Source: Sulfurimonas sp. (GTDB lineage Bacteria; Campylobacterota; Campylobacteria; Campylobacterales; Sulfurimonadaceae). Taken from it: 41,762 bases of DNA. Of this stretch, positions 1 through 9,458 are shown one piece after another. The notes beneath the pieces are model-generated. The model saw only the letters and a program-made list of their open reading frames with translations, was not told where the DNA came from and made no database searches. The translations under genes were made by a program, and so were the position numbers. How positions within the stretch are numbered: the stretch's first letter is position 1; each line of letters starts with the position of its first letter. The DNA lies in assembly GCA_021648405.1 (NCBI GenBank), contig JAKISX010000008.1, positions 1-41,762 of the forward strand, read 5' to 3'.

Positions 1-530
1 AAGATTATATTTAACTACAAAAAAGTGTTGCGGTAAATGCATTTGCTAACATAGACGCAAAAATATATGGAGCGGAATTAAGTAGCTCTTATTTTGTAAG
101 TGATGATATAACTCTTGATAGTGGGGTGTCTTATAAAGTTGGTAAAAAAGATGAAGCTCTTGGTGGACAAAATGATAAAGATTTAGCAGATATGGCACCA
201 CTTAGAGCAAATATAGCACTTAACTATGAATATGCAAACAACTCAATAGCAACTATGGAAGTTCAAGCTTCTGATAAGTGGAGCAGAGTTGATAGTGACA
301 ATGGAGAGCAAAAAATCAATGGATGGGCTATTTTAAATATGAAAGCAAAACACACATTTAGTAAAAATATAGAACTAACTCTAGGTGTAAATAATCTTTT
401 TGATAAAACTTACGCTGTAAATAACACTTATGTAGATTTAACTCTTATAACTACTGGCGGAGCTGATGATGTTATGCTTATGAATGAACCTGGAAGATAT
501 ATTTACTCTAATTTAACTTTTAAATTTTAA
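1..530 (+). CDS. TonB-dependent outer-membrane receptor, C-terminal part, with apparent frameshift
   Basis: This is the 3' end of an outer-membrane beta-barrel transporter gene of the TonB-dependent (siderophore, copper or cobalamin) type; the substrate cannot be told from this part. The C-terminus has the hallmarks of the family: NIDAKIYGAEL, LTLGVNNLFDKTY near the end, and a final strand GRYIYSNLTFKF ending in Phe. The frame that ends at 530 has a stop at 12-14, but the frame from base 1 reads KIIFNYKK up to an A6 run at 19-24, and the downstream frame continues as SVAVNAFANIDAKIYG, so the natural protein joins by a -1 shift in the A run. This is either a real inactivating mutation, phase variation or a base-call error. 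The 5' part lies outside the window. A 44-bp gap separates it from ispG. Confidence 0.82.
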
Positions 531-574
531 ATTTATAAAGCCCTCTTTTATTACAAAGTGGATAAAATAACTTT

Positions 575-1648
575 ATGATAAAAAGAGTAAAAACTAAACA
601 AATTTTTGTTGGAGATGTGGCTGTTGGTGGTGATGCACCAATCTCGACTCAGTCTATGACCTATTCAAAAACATCAGATGTTGCTTCTACAGTTGAGCAA
701 ATAAAGCGCTTGCATTTTGCAGGTTGCGATATAGTTCGCTGTGCAGTCCCAAATATGCAAGATGCACTAGCCCTAAAATCTATCAAAGAACAAATTGACT
801 TACCGCTTGTTGCAGATATCCACTTTAACCATCGCCTTGCACTTGTTGCTGCTGAAGTTGTTGATTGTATCCGAATTAACCCTGGAAATATTGGCTCTAA
901 AGAGAAAGTAAAAGAGATAGTAAAAGCTTGTCAAGCTCGTAATATTCCAATTAGAATTGGTGTAAATGCAGGAAGCCTAGAGAAAGAATTTTTAAATAAG
1001 TATGGACAAACTGCACAGGGTATGGTTGCAAGCGCTGAGTACAACATAAAATATTTAGAGGACTTAGGGTTTGATAATATTAAAGTCTCTCTCAAAGCAA
1101 GTGATGTACAAAGAACAGTAGATGCATACAGAATGTTAAGACCTAAAAACAACTACCCTTTTCACCTTGGAGTTACAGAAGCTGGAACTCTTTTTCATGC
1201 TACTGTAAAAAGTTCTATTGGGTTAGGTGCTCTTTTACTTGATGGCATTGGTGATACTATGCGTGTGAGTATTACAGGGGAGCTTGAAGAGGAGATAAAA
1301 GTAGCTCGTGCGATTTTAAAAGATAGCGGAGCTATGCCTGATGGATTAAATATTATCTCATGCCCAACATGTGGACGTATTGAAGCTGATTTAGTAAGTG
1401 CTGTTGCTGAGATAGAAAAAAGAACAGCACACATAAAAGCCCCACTAAATGTGTCAGTTATGGGATGTGTTGTAAATGCAATAGGTGAAGCTGCACACTC
1501 TGATGTAGCAATAGCTTACGCAAAAGGCAAGGGTCTAATTATGGTAAAAGGTGAAGTTGTAGCAAATTTAGATGAAAGTGAACTTGTAGATAGATTTGTA
1601 AATGAAGTTGAAAATATGGCGAGAGACACTTTGTTATCGGAATCTTAA
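575..1648 (+). CDS. ispG: 4-hydroxy-3-methylbut-2-en-1-yl diphosphate synthase (IspG/GcpE)
   Basis: IspG is the [4Fe-4S] enzyme of the non-mevalonate (MEP) pathway that reductively opens the cyclic diphosphate MEcPP to HMBPP; electrons normally come from flavodoxin or ferredoxin. The 357-residue length and the sequence throughout fit the two-domain bacterial form: an N-terminal TIM barrel starting [18 protein letters not shown], and a C-terminal cluster domain with Cys263 and Cys266 in SCPTCGR, Cys298 in [11 protein letters not shown], and Glu305 as the fourth ligand. It starts at ATG after a short gap. With ispA (27268-28113) it gives this window two steps of isoprenoid synthesis. The final codons and the following bases repeat the motif GGAATCTT (about 1638-1658), possibly a trace of the dispersed palindromic element. 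Confidence 0.97.
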   Translation: MIKRVKTKQIFVGDVAVGGDAPISTQSMTYSKTSDVASTVEQIKRLHFAGCDIVRCAVPNMQDALALKSIKEQIDLPLVADIHFNHRLALVAAEVVDCIRINPGNIGSKEKVKEIVKACQARNIPIRIGVNAGSLEKEFLNKYGQTAQGMVASAEYNIKYLEDLGFDNIKVSLKASDVQRTVDAYRMLRPKNNYPFHLGVTEAGTLFHATVKSSIGLGALLLDGIGDTMRVSITGELEEEIKVARAILKDSGAMPDGLNIISCPTCGRIEADLVSAVAEIEKRTAHIKAPLNVSVMGCVVNAIGEAAHSDVAIAYAKGKGLIMVKGEVVANLDESELVDRFVNEVENMARDTLLSES

Positions 1649-1706
1649 TTTGGAATCTTTTATAGTTATTATGCTAAAATTGCTTTAATAATTAAAAAGG
1701 GTAATT

Positions 1707-3155
1707 TTGCAAGATAATTTATATAATTTAGCATTTGAGAGAAGTATTTTAAGCTCAATTGTATTTGAGCCTGAGCAGTTTGACGAGTTGAGTGTAGCAC
1801 TAAAAAAAGATGATTTTTATCTCCCTGCTCATCAAGATATTTTCACTGTAATGACAAATCTTATGCAAAAAGATGAGCCAATTGATGAAGAGTTTATAAA
1901 AAAAGAGCTTTTAAAAATTAAAAAATTTGATGAACAAATTATGCTTGAGATTTTATCCACAAATCCTATTTCAAATACAAAAGCTTATGTAGCAGAGATA
2001 AAAGACAAATCTTTAAAACGCCATCTTTTAACACTTACAACAGAGATAAAAAGAGTTACAGTTGAAGAGGAGCTTCCATCTGCTGAAGTTATAGATATTG
2101 TAGAGAAAAAACTTTATGAAATCACTCAAGATAACCAGACAAGTGATTTTAAAGATAGCCCAAGAATGACTTACGATACGATGGAGTATATTAAAGAGAT
2201 GAAAGCTCGTGGTAACTCTGTACTTGTTGGTGTAGATACAGGGTTTCATGAACTAAACAAGATGACCACTGGATTTGGTAAAGGTGATCTTGTAATTATT
2301 GCAGCGCGTCCAGCGATGGGGAAAACTTCTTTTATACTAAATACTGTAAATTCGCTTATTACAAAAGGAAAAGGTGTTGCTTTTTTTTCTTTAGAAATGC
2401 CCGCTGAACAACTGATGTTAAGACTTTTATCTATCCAAACTTCAATACCACTTCAACAACTCCGGCTAGGTGATATGAATGATAACCAATGGACATCCCT
2501 TGGTGGAGCAATAGATAAGATGAATGATGCTAAACTTTTTGTAGATGATCAAGGTAGTATAAACATAAATCAACTAAGAAGCAAACTAAGAAAATTAAAA
2601 AATCAACACCCAGAAATTGAGGTAGCTGTAATTGATTATCTTCAAATTATGCAAGGGGTTGGTAATCAAGATAGGCATCTACAGGTGTCAGAAATTTCTC
2701 GTGGATTAAAGATGCTTGCTCGTGAATTAGAGATGCCAATAGTAGCGCTTTCACAACTTAACCGTGGACTAGAGTCAAGAAACGATAAAAGACCAATGCT
2801 AAGTGATATTCGTGAATCTGGTTCTATTGAGCAAGATGCTGATATTATTCTTTTTGTTTATCGTGATGATATCTACCTTTATAAAGAGGAAAAAGAGCGT
2901 GAAAAAGCTGCTAAAGCTGAAGGTAAAGAGTTTACTCCAACTTATATAGAAAAAGAAGAAGAAGAAGCTGAAATAATCATAGGAAAACAAAGAAATGGAC
3001 CAACTGGACATATAAAACTTGTTTTTCAGAAAAAACTTACACGATTTGTTGAACCAAGTCCACATGTTGTTGAGACCTCCTATGAAAATATAGATACAAA
3101 ATCAGCAAATATTGATATTGGAGTTAACGATACTATATCAGCCCCTATGATTTAA
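1707..3155 (+). CDS. dnaB: Replicative DNA helicase DnaB
   Basis: DnaB is the hexameric 5'-3' helicase that unwinds DNA at the replication fork. The 482-residue protein has the N-terminal DnaB domain (about residues 1-110), a linker, and the C-terminal RecA-like ATPase with Walker A ARPAMGKT (Lys206) and Walker B VAVIDYLQIM; the arginine-finger region KQRNGPTG is near the end. A charged stretch rich in Glu/Lys (about residues 390-425) interrupts the C-terminal core, as I recall from related Campylobacterota. The start is TTG at 1707, chosen because AAAAAGGG at 1694-1701 gives a strong ribosome-binding site at the right spacing. No intein is present. The next gene, comEC, begins one base after the stop, the order also known from Helicobacter pylori. 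Confidence 0.96.
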   Translation: MQDNLYNLAFERSILSSIVFEPEQFDELSVALKKDDFYLPAHQDIFTVMTNLMQKDEPIDEEFIKKELLKIKKFDEQIMLEILSTNPISNTKAYVAEIKDKSLKRHLLTLTTEIKRVTVEEELPSAEVIDIVEKKLYEITQDNQTSDFKDSPRMTYDTMEYIKEMKARGNSVLVGVDTGFHELNKMTTGFGKGDLVIIAARPAMGKTSFILNTVNSLITKGKGVAFFSLEMPAEQLMLRLLSIQTSIPLQQLRLGDMNDNQWTSLGGAIDKMNDAKLFVDDQGSININQLRSKLRKLKNQHPEIEVAVIDYLQIMQGVGNQDRHLQVSEISRGLKMLARELEMPIVALSQLNRGLESRNDKRPMLSDIRESGSIEQDADIILFVYRDDIYLYKEEKEREKAAKAEGKEFTPTYIEKEEEEAEIIIGKQRNGPTGHIKLVFQKKLTRFVEPSPHVVETSYENIDTKSANIDIGVNDTISAPMI

Positions 3156-3156
3156 G

Positions 3157-4434
3157 ATGATACAAAAAGTTCAACTCTTTAGTACAAAACGGGACTTTTT
3201 ATATTTTGTACTTGCATCTATTTTTATACTTTTTTATGCACTTCTTATAGAGTTTAATAACTACAAAAATCTTACACGATTTGATTCAGCCATAGTTGAT
3301 GCTACGGTTTTAAAGCAATACGAAAAAACTAAACTTACTAAAAAAAACAGATTAAAAACTTATCAAGTATTAAAATTAAAATCTAAAGAAAATTTTACTT
3401 TTTATACAACTACTAAAAAAACATTTCCACATGCTGTTGGAAAGAAAATTAAACTTGAAATATGGGCTGGAAATATCAGTTTTTATGAGTATATGACAAG
3501 TTTTTATGCTTTTAGTAAGATTATGCACACCTATGATATACAATCATCAAAACAAAAGTTAAACTCTTTTATAGCATCTAAGCATGAAGATGAAAATATA
3601 ACTCATATATATCAAGCACTCTATACAGCCTCACCAATGCCACAAAATTTACAAACTACTTTTTCTAACCTTGGTGTATCCCATCTCCTTGCTATTAGTG
3701 GTTTTCATTTAGGCGTATTAGCTACTCTTTTGTATTTTTTATTTAAACTGCCATATAAATATATGCAAAATAGATACTTCCCATATAGAAGCTATAAAGT
3801 AGATTCTTTTATTTTTATCTCCATCATACTGCTAAGTTATCTTATATTTTTAGAGTCTCCCCCCTCTTTGCTTCGTGCATACGCAATGCTGATAATTGGA
3901 TTTATATTATACGATAGAGGGTATAAAATAATCTCTATGCTCACACTTGTTTTAACAATCTTTTTACTTTTGTCATTTTTTCCAAGACTTGTTTTTTCAC
4001 TTGGTTTTTGGTTAAGTGTAAGTGGAGTTTTTTATATCTTCTTATTTTTAATTCATTTCAAAAAATTAAACAAAATCTGGCAGTTTATTTTAGTACCTGT
4101 ATGGGTTTATATTATGATGCTTCCACTATCATTAATTATTTTTGAAAACTTCAGTATCTACCATCCAATCTCAATAATTTGGACATCATTATTTACTATT
4201 TTTTACCCTTTGTCTATTTTGTTTCACCTCATTGATGTTGGTGATATTTTTGATACTTTGTTAAACAGGTTAATAGCATTGGGAACTTTAGGTGTAAATT
4301 TAAAATTTGGGTTTACTTGGTTTATGCTCCATATGTTTTTATCACTATTAAGTGTTTTCAAAAAACCAATTATTTGGATTTTACTTATTAATAGCTTTTT
4401 TATTTTCATATACTCGATTTATCAAATAACATAA
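3157..4434 (+). CDS. comEC: ComEC/Rec2-family DNA uptake channel, short form
   Basis: ComEC forms the inner-membrane channel through which single-stranded DNA enters during natural transformation. The 425-residue protein has an N-terminal membrane anchor, a soluble OB-like part (about residues 40-125), then the competence domain with the family motif LGVSHLLAISGFHLG (about residues 177-191) and several membrane helices to the C-terminus. The metallo-beta-lactamase-like nuclease domain found in the 700-800 residue forms of Bacillus and Neisseria is absent; short ComEC proteins are usual in Campylobacterota. It is probably cotranscribed with dnaB. Its last 54 bases overlap the end of the convergent yihY gene. 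Confidence 0.88.
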   Translation: MIQKVQLFSTKRDFLYFVLASIFILFYALLIEFNNYKNLTRFDSAIVDATVLKQYEKTKLTKKNRLKTYQVLKLKSKENFTFYTTTKKTFPHAVGKKIKLEIWAGNISFYEYMTSFYAFSKIMHTYDIQSSKQKLNSFIASKHEDENITHIYQALYTASPMPQNLQTTFSNLGVSHLLAISGFHLGVLATLLYFLFKLPYKYMQNRYFPYRSYKVDSFIFISIILLSYLIFLESPPSLLRAYAMLIIGFILYDRGYKIISMLTLVLTIFLLLSFFPRLVFSLGFWLSVSGVFYIFLFLIHFKKLNKIWQFILVPVWVYIMMLPLSLIIFENFSIYHPISIIWTSLFTIFYPLSILFHLIDVGDIFDTLLNRLIALGTLGVNLKFGFTWFMLHMFLSLLSVFKKPIIWILLINSFFIFIYSIYQIT

Positions 4435-5205
4435 TTTCATCCCATAAATAAAAATTATCCATGATACATATATCCATAAAAATAAAAACAATAAAATTGC
4501 AAATGAGCCATAAATCGTTGTATATGATTGATTTAAAAACACATAATAGATAAAACTATTTTTTGCAATACTAAATATAATGGAGATTATAAATGAACTA
4601 ATTACAGCAGCTCTAAAACTAACTTTGATATTTGCAGACAATTTAAAAAGCACAAAAAATAAAACCCAAATAATTATATATGGAATTATTGGCAATATAT
4701 TAAACCCAGACACCATGGAGTTAGATGCCATTAAGGTTGCAATATACCCTGTAATATAAAATGCGCCGCCCAAAGATACAGGAGTGATAATAAACATTAA
4801 TAAATAAACCTTGATACTCTCTAAAAAAGTTCTTTTAGGTGCATGAAAAGCTCTATTTGCAATAAATTCATAATTTTTAAAAAAGAGTAGAGATGTTATA
4901 AAAAGTAAAATAATACTCACAGAACTCATCTCAATAGAATTTTGCAAAAAAACATTGATATGTTTCATTGCAACTTCTGAATTTACAGGTAGTAGATTTG
5001 AAAATATAAAATCTTGTATTTTCAAATAAATATCTGAAAATGATTTAAGTGATGTTAAAATTGTCATTAAAATTAGAAGTAAAGGTATAAAAGAAAAAAT
5101 TGTATAAAAACTAAGACTAGCTGCAAAAAGAGTTAGTTCTTTATCCCCAAATGTATGAAATAAAAATTTGATATTTGCAAATAGCTTACTTTTTTTATTT
5201 AACAT
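4381..5205 (-). CDS. YihY/BrkB-family inner-membrane protein
   Basis: The 274-residue protein is polytopic with about six membrane segments and begins with the family signature LFAASLSFYTIFSFIPLLLI (residues 27-46). The YihY/UPF0761 family was once called RNase BN by mistake; its biochemical role is not settled, though a transport role has been proposed. The ATG at 5205 is preceded by AAGGA at suitable spacing. The 3' end overlaps the end of comEC on the opposite strand by 54 bp, so the last 17 or so codons of each gene are constrained by both frames. The gene appears to be a single transcription unit. Confidence 0.88.
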   Translation of the reverse strand: MLNKKSKLFANIKFLFHTFGDKELTLFAASLSFYTIFSFIPLLLILMTILTSLKSFSDIYLKIQDFIFSNLLPVNSEVAMKHINVFLQNSIEMSSVSIILLFITSLLFFKNYEFIANRAFHAPKRTFLESIKVYLLMFIITPVSLGGAFYITGYIATLMASNSMVSGFNILPIIPYIIIWVLFFVLFKLSANIKVSFRAAVISSFIISIIFSIAKNSFIYYVFLNQSYTTIYGSFAILLFLFLWIYVSWIIFIYGMKLCYLINRVYENKKAINK

Positions 5206-5296
5206 CTATAATAATCCTTTTTCATCTATATCTAATTCTATTATGGCACAAAGTATGTTAATTTTATATATTTAATTAAACCTTAATACATAATTG

Positions 5297-5321
5297 TATA
5301 ATATAAGCAAAAGACTATAAT
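5297..5321 (+). promoter_or_regulatory. Candidate -10 elements upstream of the GGDEF gene
   Basis: Two exact TATAAT hexamers lie at 5297-5302 and 5316-5321, 23-42 bases before the ATG at 5344. The first is preceded by TTG. No clear -35 is visible, as is normal for Campylobacterota sigma-70 promoters. Which hexamer is used cannot be decided from sequence. Confidence 0.4.
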
Positions 5322-5343
5322 ATCACATATTTAAGGTTAAACT

Positions 5344-7182
5344 ATGAGTATGATACAAAAGTTATCACTAACTTTATCAATAATTTTTTTAATATTTTTA
5401 GTTACAATAACCATGATAATTACTTTTAGTTTTAGAGATTCTGGAATTAATAGTGCCCAAAAGAGAGCTTTACTAACATCTGAAATTGTAAAAAGTGGTT
5501 TGACTGCTCATATGGTTAATGGGATGATGGATAAACGAACTTACTTTATAAATCAAATAGAAAATATTGAACATATTGATGCTTTATGGATTGCTCGTTC
5601 TCCCTCTGTTGTTAAACAATTTGGAAAGGGCTTTAACAATGAGATATCTCGCGATAAAATAGATACAATGGTGTTAGCCTCAGGTAAAATCAAGCAAGAA
5701 ATGACAGAGACTGCTTCTAAAAGTACAATGCGTATGACAATCCCTTTTATTGCTACATCATTTGGAGAAACAAACTGCTTAAGTTGTCATAGTGCTAAAG
5801 AGGGAGAGGTTCTTGGGGCTATAAGTATGGTTTTAGATGTTACTGATGTTAGAGGAAGTAGTTTTATTACATCTAGCTATATTGCGATAGCAATAGTAAT
5901 ACTAATGCTTTTGGTATTATTAACCATAAATAAATATTTTAAACCTTATATTAATATTTTTTATTCTATAAAAGATGTAATGAAAGCTGCATATAATGGA
6001 GATTACTCTAAAAGAGTAGATGAACAAAACCTAAAAGAGAATAAATCTGTTGCTGATATGCTTAATTCTTTGCTTGAAAAATTACAAAAAGTTTTTGATG
6101 AGATTGATAAAAAAGTATATATTTTTGTTAAAAATCAAGATAAAAAAATATCTAATGACCCATTAATAAATATAAACAACACCATCGATCAACTCTCAGA
6201 AATATATAAATTTAAGCAAACTATAGAGCATGATAAAGGGCTAGAACATATATACGACAGATTAGCCCATGTGTTAAAAGTCAAATTTAAACTTGATGAT
6301 TTTAGTATTATTGAAGCAGATACAATTAGTGGCTTAAAAAATGTTGTTTATTCTGTAAACGGTTGTCATTGTGAAGTTGAAAAAGGTAGTTGTCGTGCTG
6401 ATCGCATAAAATCTATAGTTGATTCTACAATTTTTGACAATAGTTGCTCACAATTTAATAAAGCAAACTTAAATTATTTATGTATCCCATACTCTATCTC
6501 AAACGAATTAAATATTATCATATCTATTATTACAAAAAGTGAAACTGAAAGCCTAAGGGTTAGAAATTTAGTAAATTTAATAGAGGATTATATTGCAACA
6601 GCACAGCCAGCTATTGTTAGTAAAAAATTGATGCAAATACTAAATAAAATGGCAAGAGTTGATCAGTTAACTGGTATGTATAACCGTAAATATCTTGATG
6701 AATTTACAGAAACAGCTATCCCTCAAGCCCTAAGAACAAATACGCCCTATGGTGTATTAATGATAGATATTGATTTCTTTAAAATGATTAATGATACTTA
6801 TGGTCATGATGTAGGAGATGAGGGGATAAGAGTCGTTTCTCGCGTTATAAAAGAATCAATTCGTTCATCAGATATTGCCATTAGGTTTGGTGGAGAAGAG
6901 TTTATAGTGCTTCTACATAATTGTGATAAAAATTTCGTAAAAGAAGTAGCTGAAAAAATTCGTATTAATTTTTCTAAACAAAAAATTTCTGCTGGCTCTA
7001 AATCATTTACTAAAACTCTTAGTATTGGTACTGTTATGTTTCCAGAAGATAGTGGTAGCATTTGGAAATGTATCAAATATGCTGATATGTCACTATATTA
7101 TGCAAAAGAACATGGAAGAAATCAAGTTGTATCTTTTGATAAAAGTATAATCAAAGATGACTCAATGCAAGATTCTTTCTAA
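5344..7182 (+). CDS. Membrane diguanylate cyclase with periplasmic CxxCH sensor domain
   Basis: The 612-residue protein should make the second messenger c-di-GMP in response to a periplasmic or redox signal. It has an N-terminal membrane helix (about 7-29), a periplasmic domain ending in a haem-binding motif CLSCH (Cys145, Cys148, His149) followed by GEVLGAISMVLDV, which resembles the DUF3365/Tll0287-like haem sensors, a second helix (about 177-197), a HAMP-like stretch, a GAF-like region with five cysteines (341, 343, 350, 368, 380), and a C-terminal GGDEF domain. The active site is GGEEF at 516-520, and the inhibitory site RSSD at 507-510 has the usual five-residue spacing, so product inhibition is expected. 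No EAL domain is present. It meets the glcD gene tail to tail with a 4-bp overlap. Confidence 0.93.
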   Translation: MSMIQKLSLTLSIIFLIFLVTITMIITFSFRDSGINSAQKRALLTSEIVKSGLTAHMVNGMMDKRTYFINQIENIEHIDALWIARSPSVVKQFGKGFNNEISRDKIDTMVLASGKIKQEMTETASKSTMRMTIPFIATSFGETNCLSCHSAKEGEVLGAISMVLDVTDVRGSSFITSSYIAIAIVILMLLVLLTINKYFKPYINIFYSIKDVMKAAYNGDYSKRVDEQNLKENKSVADMLNSLLEKLQKVFDEIDKKVYIFVKNQDKKISNDPLININNTIDQLSEIYKFKQTIEHDKGLEHIYDRLAHVLKVKFKLDDFSIIEADTISGLKNVVYSVNGCHCEVEKGSCRADRIKSIVDSTIFDNSCSQFNKANLNYLCIPYSISNELNIIISIITKSETESLRVRNLVNLIEDYIATAQPAIVSKKLMQILNKMARVDQLTGMYNRKYLDEFTETAIPQALRTNTPYGVLMIDIDFFKMINDTYGHDVGDEGIRVVSRVIKESIRSSDIAIRFGGEEFIVLLHNCDKNFVKEVAEKIRINFSKQKISAGSKSFTKTLSIGTVMFPEDSGSIWKCIKYADMSLYYAKEHGRNQVVSFDKSIIKDDSMQDSF

Positions 7183-8564
7183 TCTAATCCCATCTTTGCG
7201 GGATTTAGAATGTTATTTGGGTCAAAAGCCTTTTTTATAGACTTAAACAAATTCATCTCTTCATCTGTAAAAGCCATGTGCATATATGGAGCTTTTGCAA
7301 GACCTATACCGTGCTCACCACTTAAAGTTCCACCCAAATCAATAGTAGCAGCGAAAACCTCTTCTATTGCTTTGTAGGCGATTTTTACTTGTTCTGGATC
7401 ACTTCCATCAACCATAATATTTGTATGGACATTACCATCGCCAGTATGTCCAAAACATGGGATCTTGATTTGATATTTATCCGCAATAGCATAAAATTTC
7501 TCTAAAAGTTCAGGTAAAACGGCACGGGGAACTGTTACATCTTCATTTAGTTTTTTACTTCCATAAACACTTAGAGCTGGTGATGCGTTACGACGAGCAA
7601 ACCAAATATCTGTTGCTTCTTTTTCATCCTCAGCTATTTTAAATTCTCTACATCCATTTTCACGAAATACTTTCTCAATTTGAGTAAGTTGAAAGCTTAA
7701 ATCCTCTTCCAAATTCCCATCAACATCAGTAATAAGAAGTGCTCCAGCATCTATAGGAAGACCTTTGTTAAATGTTTGTTCAACTGCGCGGATGGTTAGG
7801 TTATCTAAAAACTCCATAGCAACTGGTGTAATCCCACTAGCCATAGTTTTATAAACAGCCTCCATCGCATCGTTTACACTATCAAAAATTCCCATAGCTG
7901 TTTTAGTTAACTTAGGCTTAGGGATAAGTCTAAGTGTTATCTCACTAAGTACCGCTAAAGTTCCCTCAGATGCAATCAAAATACCACTAATGTTATAACC
8001 AGCTACATCTTTAATGGTACGCTTTCCAGCCTTAATAATATCTCCATTTGGTAAAACCGCACGAGTAGCCATCACATAGTCTTTTGTGATTCCATACTTT
8101 GCAGCACGCATACCACCTGCATTTTCACTTACATTTCCACCTAAAGTTGAGTACTCTTGGCTTGCTGGGTCTGGTGGATAAAAAAGCCCAATCTCTTCAA
8201 CTGCTCGCTGCAAATCCATGTTAATAACACCTGGTTGGACTATAGCTACCATATTTTTAACATCAATCTCTAAGATTTTATTCATATGTCGCTCCATTGC
8301 TAAAACAATTCCGCCTGAACTTGGAAGTGCTCCGCCTGTAAAACCAGTTCCTGCTCCACGAGGTACTATGATGATTTTATGCTCATTACAGTACTTTAAA
8401 ATCTTACTAATATCTTCTTCATCTCTTGGAAATATAACAGCATCTGGCTCAAAATGCTCACGAGTTGCATCGTAAGAGTAAGCAATTAAATGTGCTTTAT
8501 CATCATAAATATTGTCATCACCAACAATTGAAGTAAAATATTTCATATGTTTATTATCTATCAC
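7179..8564 (-). CDS. glcD: FAD-linked 2-hydroxyacid oxidase/dehydrogenase, GlcD family
   Basis: The 461-residue protein belongs to the FAD-binding (PCMH-type) oxidases of D-2-hydroxyacids such as D-lactate or glycolate. The FAD-binding loop PRGAGTGFTGGALP lies near residues 64-77, and the C-terminal half has the metal or substrate site HTGDGNVHTN and the closing SGEHGIG signature. The GlcE and GlcF partners are not beside it, so it could work as a stand-alone D-lactate dehydrogenase; substrate is not decided by sequence. It overlaps the upstream pgbA-like gene by 4 bp (ATGA-type coupling) and its stop overlaps that of the convergent GGDEF gene. The same glcD-pgbA neighbourhood is known in Helicobacter pylori. 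Confidence 0.92.
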   Translation of the reverse strand: MIDNKHMKYFTSIVGDDNIYDDKAHLIAYSYDATREHFEPDAVIFPRDEEDISKILKYCNEHKIIIVPRGAGTGFTGGALPSSGGIVLAMERHMNKILEIDVKNMVAIVQPGVINMDLQRAVEEIGLFYPPDPASQEYSTLGGNVSENAGGMRAAKYGITKDYVMATRAVLPNGDIIKAGKRTIKDVAGYNISGILIASEGTLAVLSEITLRLIPKPKLTKTAMGIFDSVNDAMEAVYKTMASGITPVAMEFLDNLTIRAVEQTFNKGLPIDAGALLITDVDGNLEEDLSFQLTQIEKVFRENGCREFKIAEDEKEATDIWFARRNASPALSVYGSKKLNEDVTVPRAVLPELLEKFYAIADKYQIKIPCFGHTGDGNVHTNIMVDGSDPEQVKIAYKAIEEVFAATIDLGGTLSGEHGIGLAKAPYMHMAFTDEEMNLFKSIKKAFDPNNILNPAKMGLD

Positions 8565-9367
8565 AACTTATCCTCTATTTCAAACTCTTTTACTAAAAAT
8601 TGTATTTTTTTATCACTATTTTGTATAATCTCAAAAAGTACTTTATTTGTTTTATTATAAGTTACTAATAACTCATAATAATATGGGGAGTAATCTTCTA
8701 AAGGGCTGCTACCCTCACCCCACCAAGCTTCTTCAATCTTATCTACGCGACTATAAAATGGCAATTCCATATCATTTTGTTGCATCTGTATATCTGAAAT
8801 ATTTAAAATTTTAAAACTTCTAGCATCTACTGTAAAAATTTTATTTTCTAAATAAAAGAAATAAAGACCAATGGTTGTGGAGATACTCATCTCATCAAAA
8901 TCTTTTTTTAATGGTGTTGGATGTCCATTATAAGACAACATAGCTGCGAAAATATCTGGATGAACCCACTCTATAGATTTATTATTTTTTGTTATAAAAT
9001 AATAAATGCCTGCACTTGGAGCAATTAATACAGCACGAGAGTATCCAAAAGCAAGAACAGCCCTATCTCCAACTTGAACTTTCCATAAACCTTGAGGTAA
9101 AGCATTATGCTTTAAATCATCATATTCACTCATTTTTAGAGTTGCAATTTCACTCTCTTCATCAAAACTCTCAACTACTACATTTTTTAATATGCTACTA
9201 TGACTCTTTGTAAATTGATGGACTATAAAACCACTCATCCCAATCTCTATTTTAGCTATTTTAATTGTAGCAATGTTTTTTTCATTATCTACACTAACTA
9301 TCTTGGAATCTAAAACTGATGAAAAAAGTTCTAAAACAAATAAAACTAGTACTAATATATACTTCAT
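8561..9367 (-). CDS. Exported PgbA-like protein (plasminogen-binding-protein N-terminal domain)
   Basis: The 268-residue protein has a signal peptide (MKYILVLVLFVLELFSS) followed by a conserved beta-rich domain with VDNEKNIATIKI and GMSGFIVHQFTKSHSSI, the N-terminal domain of Helicobacter PgbA/PgbB. In Helicobacter the plasminogen-binding activity depends on a lysine-rich C-terminal tail; here the protein ends ...VKEFEIEDKL with no long lysine tail, so plasminogen binding should not be assumed. Its place upstream of glcD (4-bp overlap) and divergent from an M23 peptidase matches the Helicobacter order. A periplasmic or surface role is inferred. Confidence 0.8.
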   Translation of the reverse strand: MKYILVLVLFVLELFSSVLDSKIVSVDNEKNIATIKIAKIEIGMSGFIVHQFTKSHSSILKNVVVESFDEESEIATLKMSEYDDLKHNALPQGLWKVQVGDRAVLAFGYSRAVLIAPSAGIYYFITKNNKSIEWVHPDIFAAMLSYNGHPTPLKKDFDEMSISTTIGLYFFYLENKIFTVDARSFKILNISDIQMQQNDMELPFYSRVDKIEEAWWGEGSSPLEDYSPYYYELLVTYNKTNKVLFEIIQNSDKKIQFLVKEFEIEDKL

Positions 9368-9395
9368 GTAACTTCTTTTTTATAATATGTGCAAG

Positions 9396-9401
9396 ATTAT
9401 A
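9396..9401 (-). promoter_or_regulatory. Extended -10 promoter for the pgbA-glcD operon
   Basis: On the minus strand the sequence TGATATAAT gives an exact TATAAT with an upstream TGn extension, 29-34 bases before the ATG at 9367. This is the typical sigma-70 form in Campylobacterota, where the -35 is weak. A second TA-rich block lies closer to the gene (about 9379-9384) but is a poorer match. Confidence 0.5.
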
Positions 9402-9458
9402 TCAAAACTAAGCTAATTTTTGTTAAGGTTACGAAATAATTTTTTTTAGGTATATAAT

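Noticed and set aside
1707..3155. Intein in DnaB
   Set aside because: The length (482 residues) is normal and the Glu/Lys-rich stretch near the C-terminus is far too short and lacks splicing motifs.
8561..9367. Plasminogen binding as a confirmed function of the PgbA-like protein
   Set aside because: Only the conserved N-terminal domain is shared; the lysine-rich binding tail of Helicobacter PgbA is missing.
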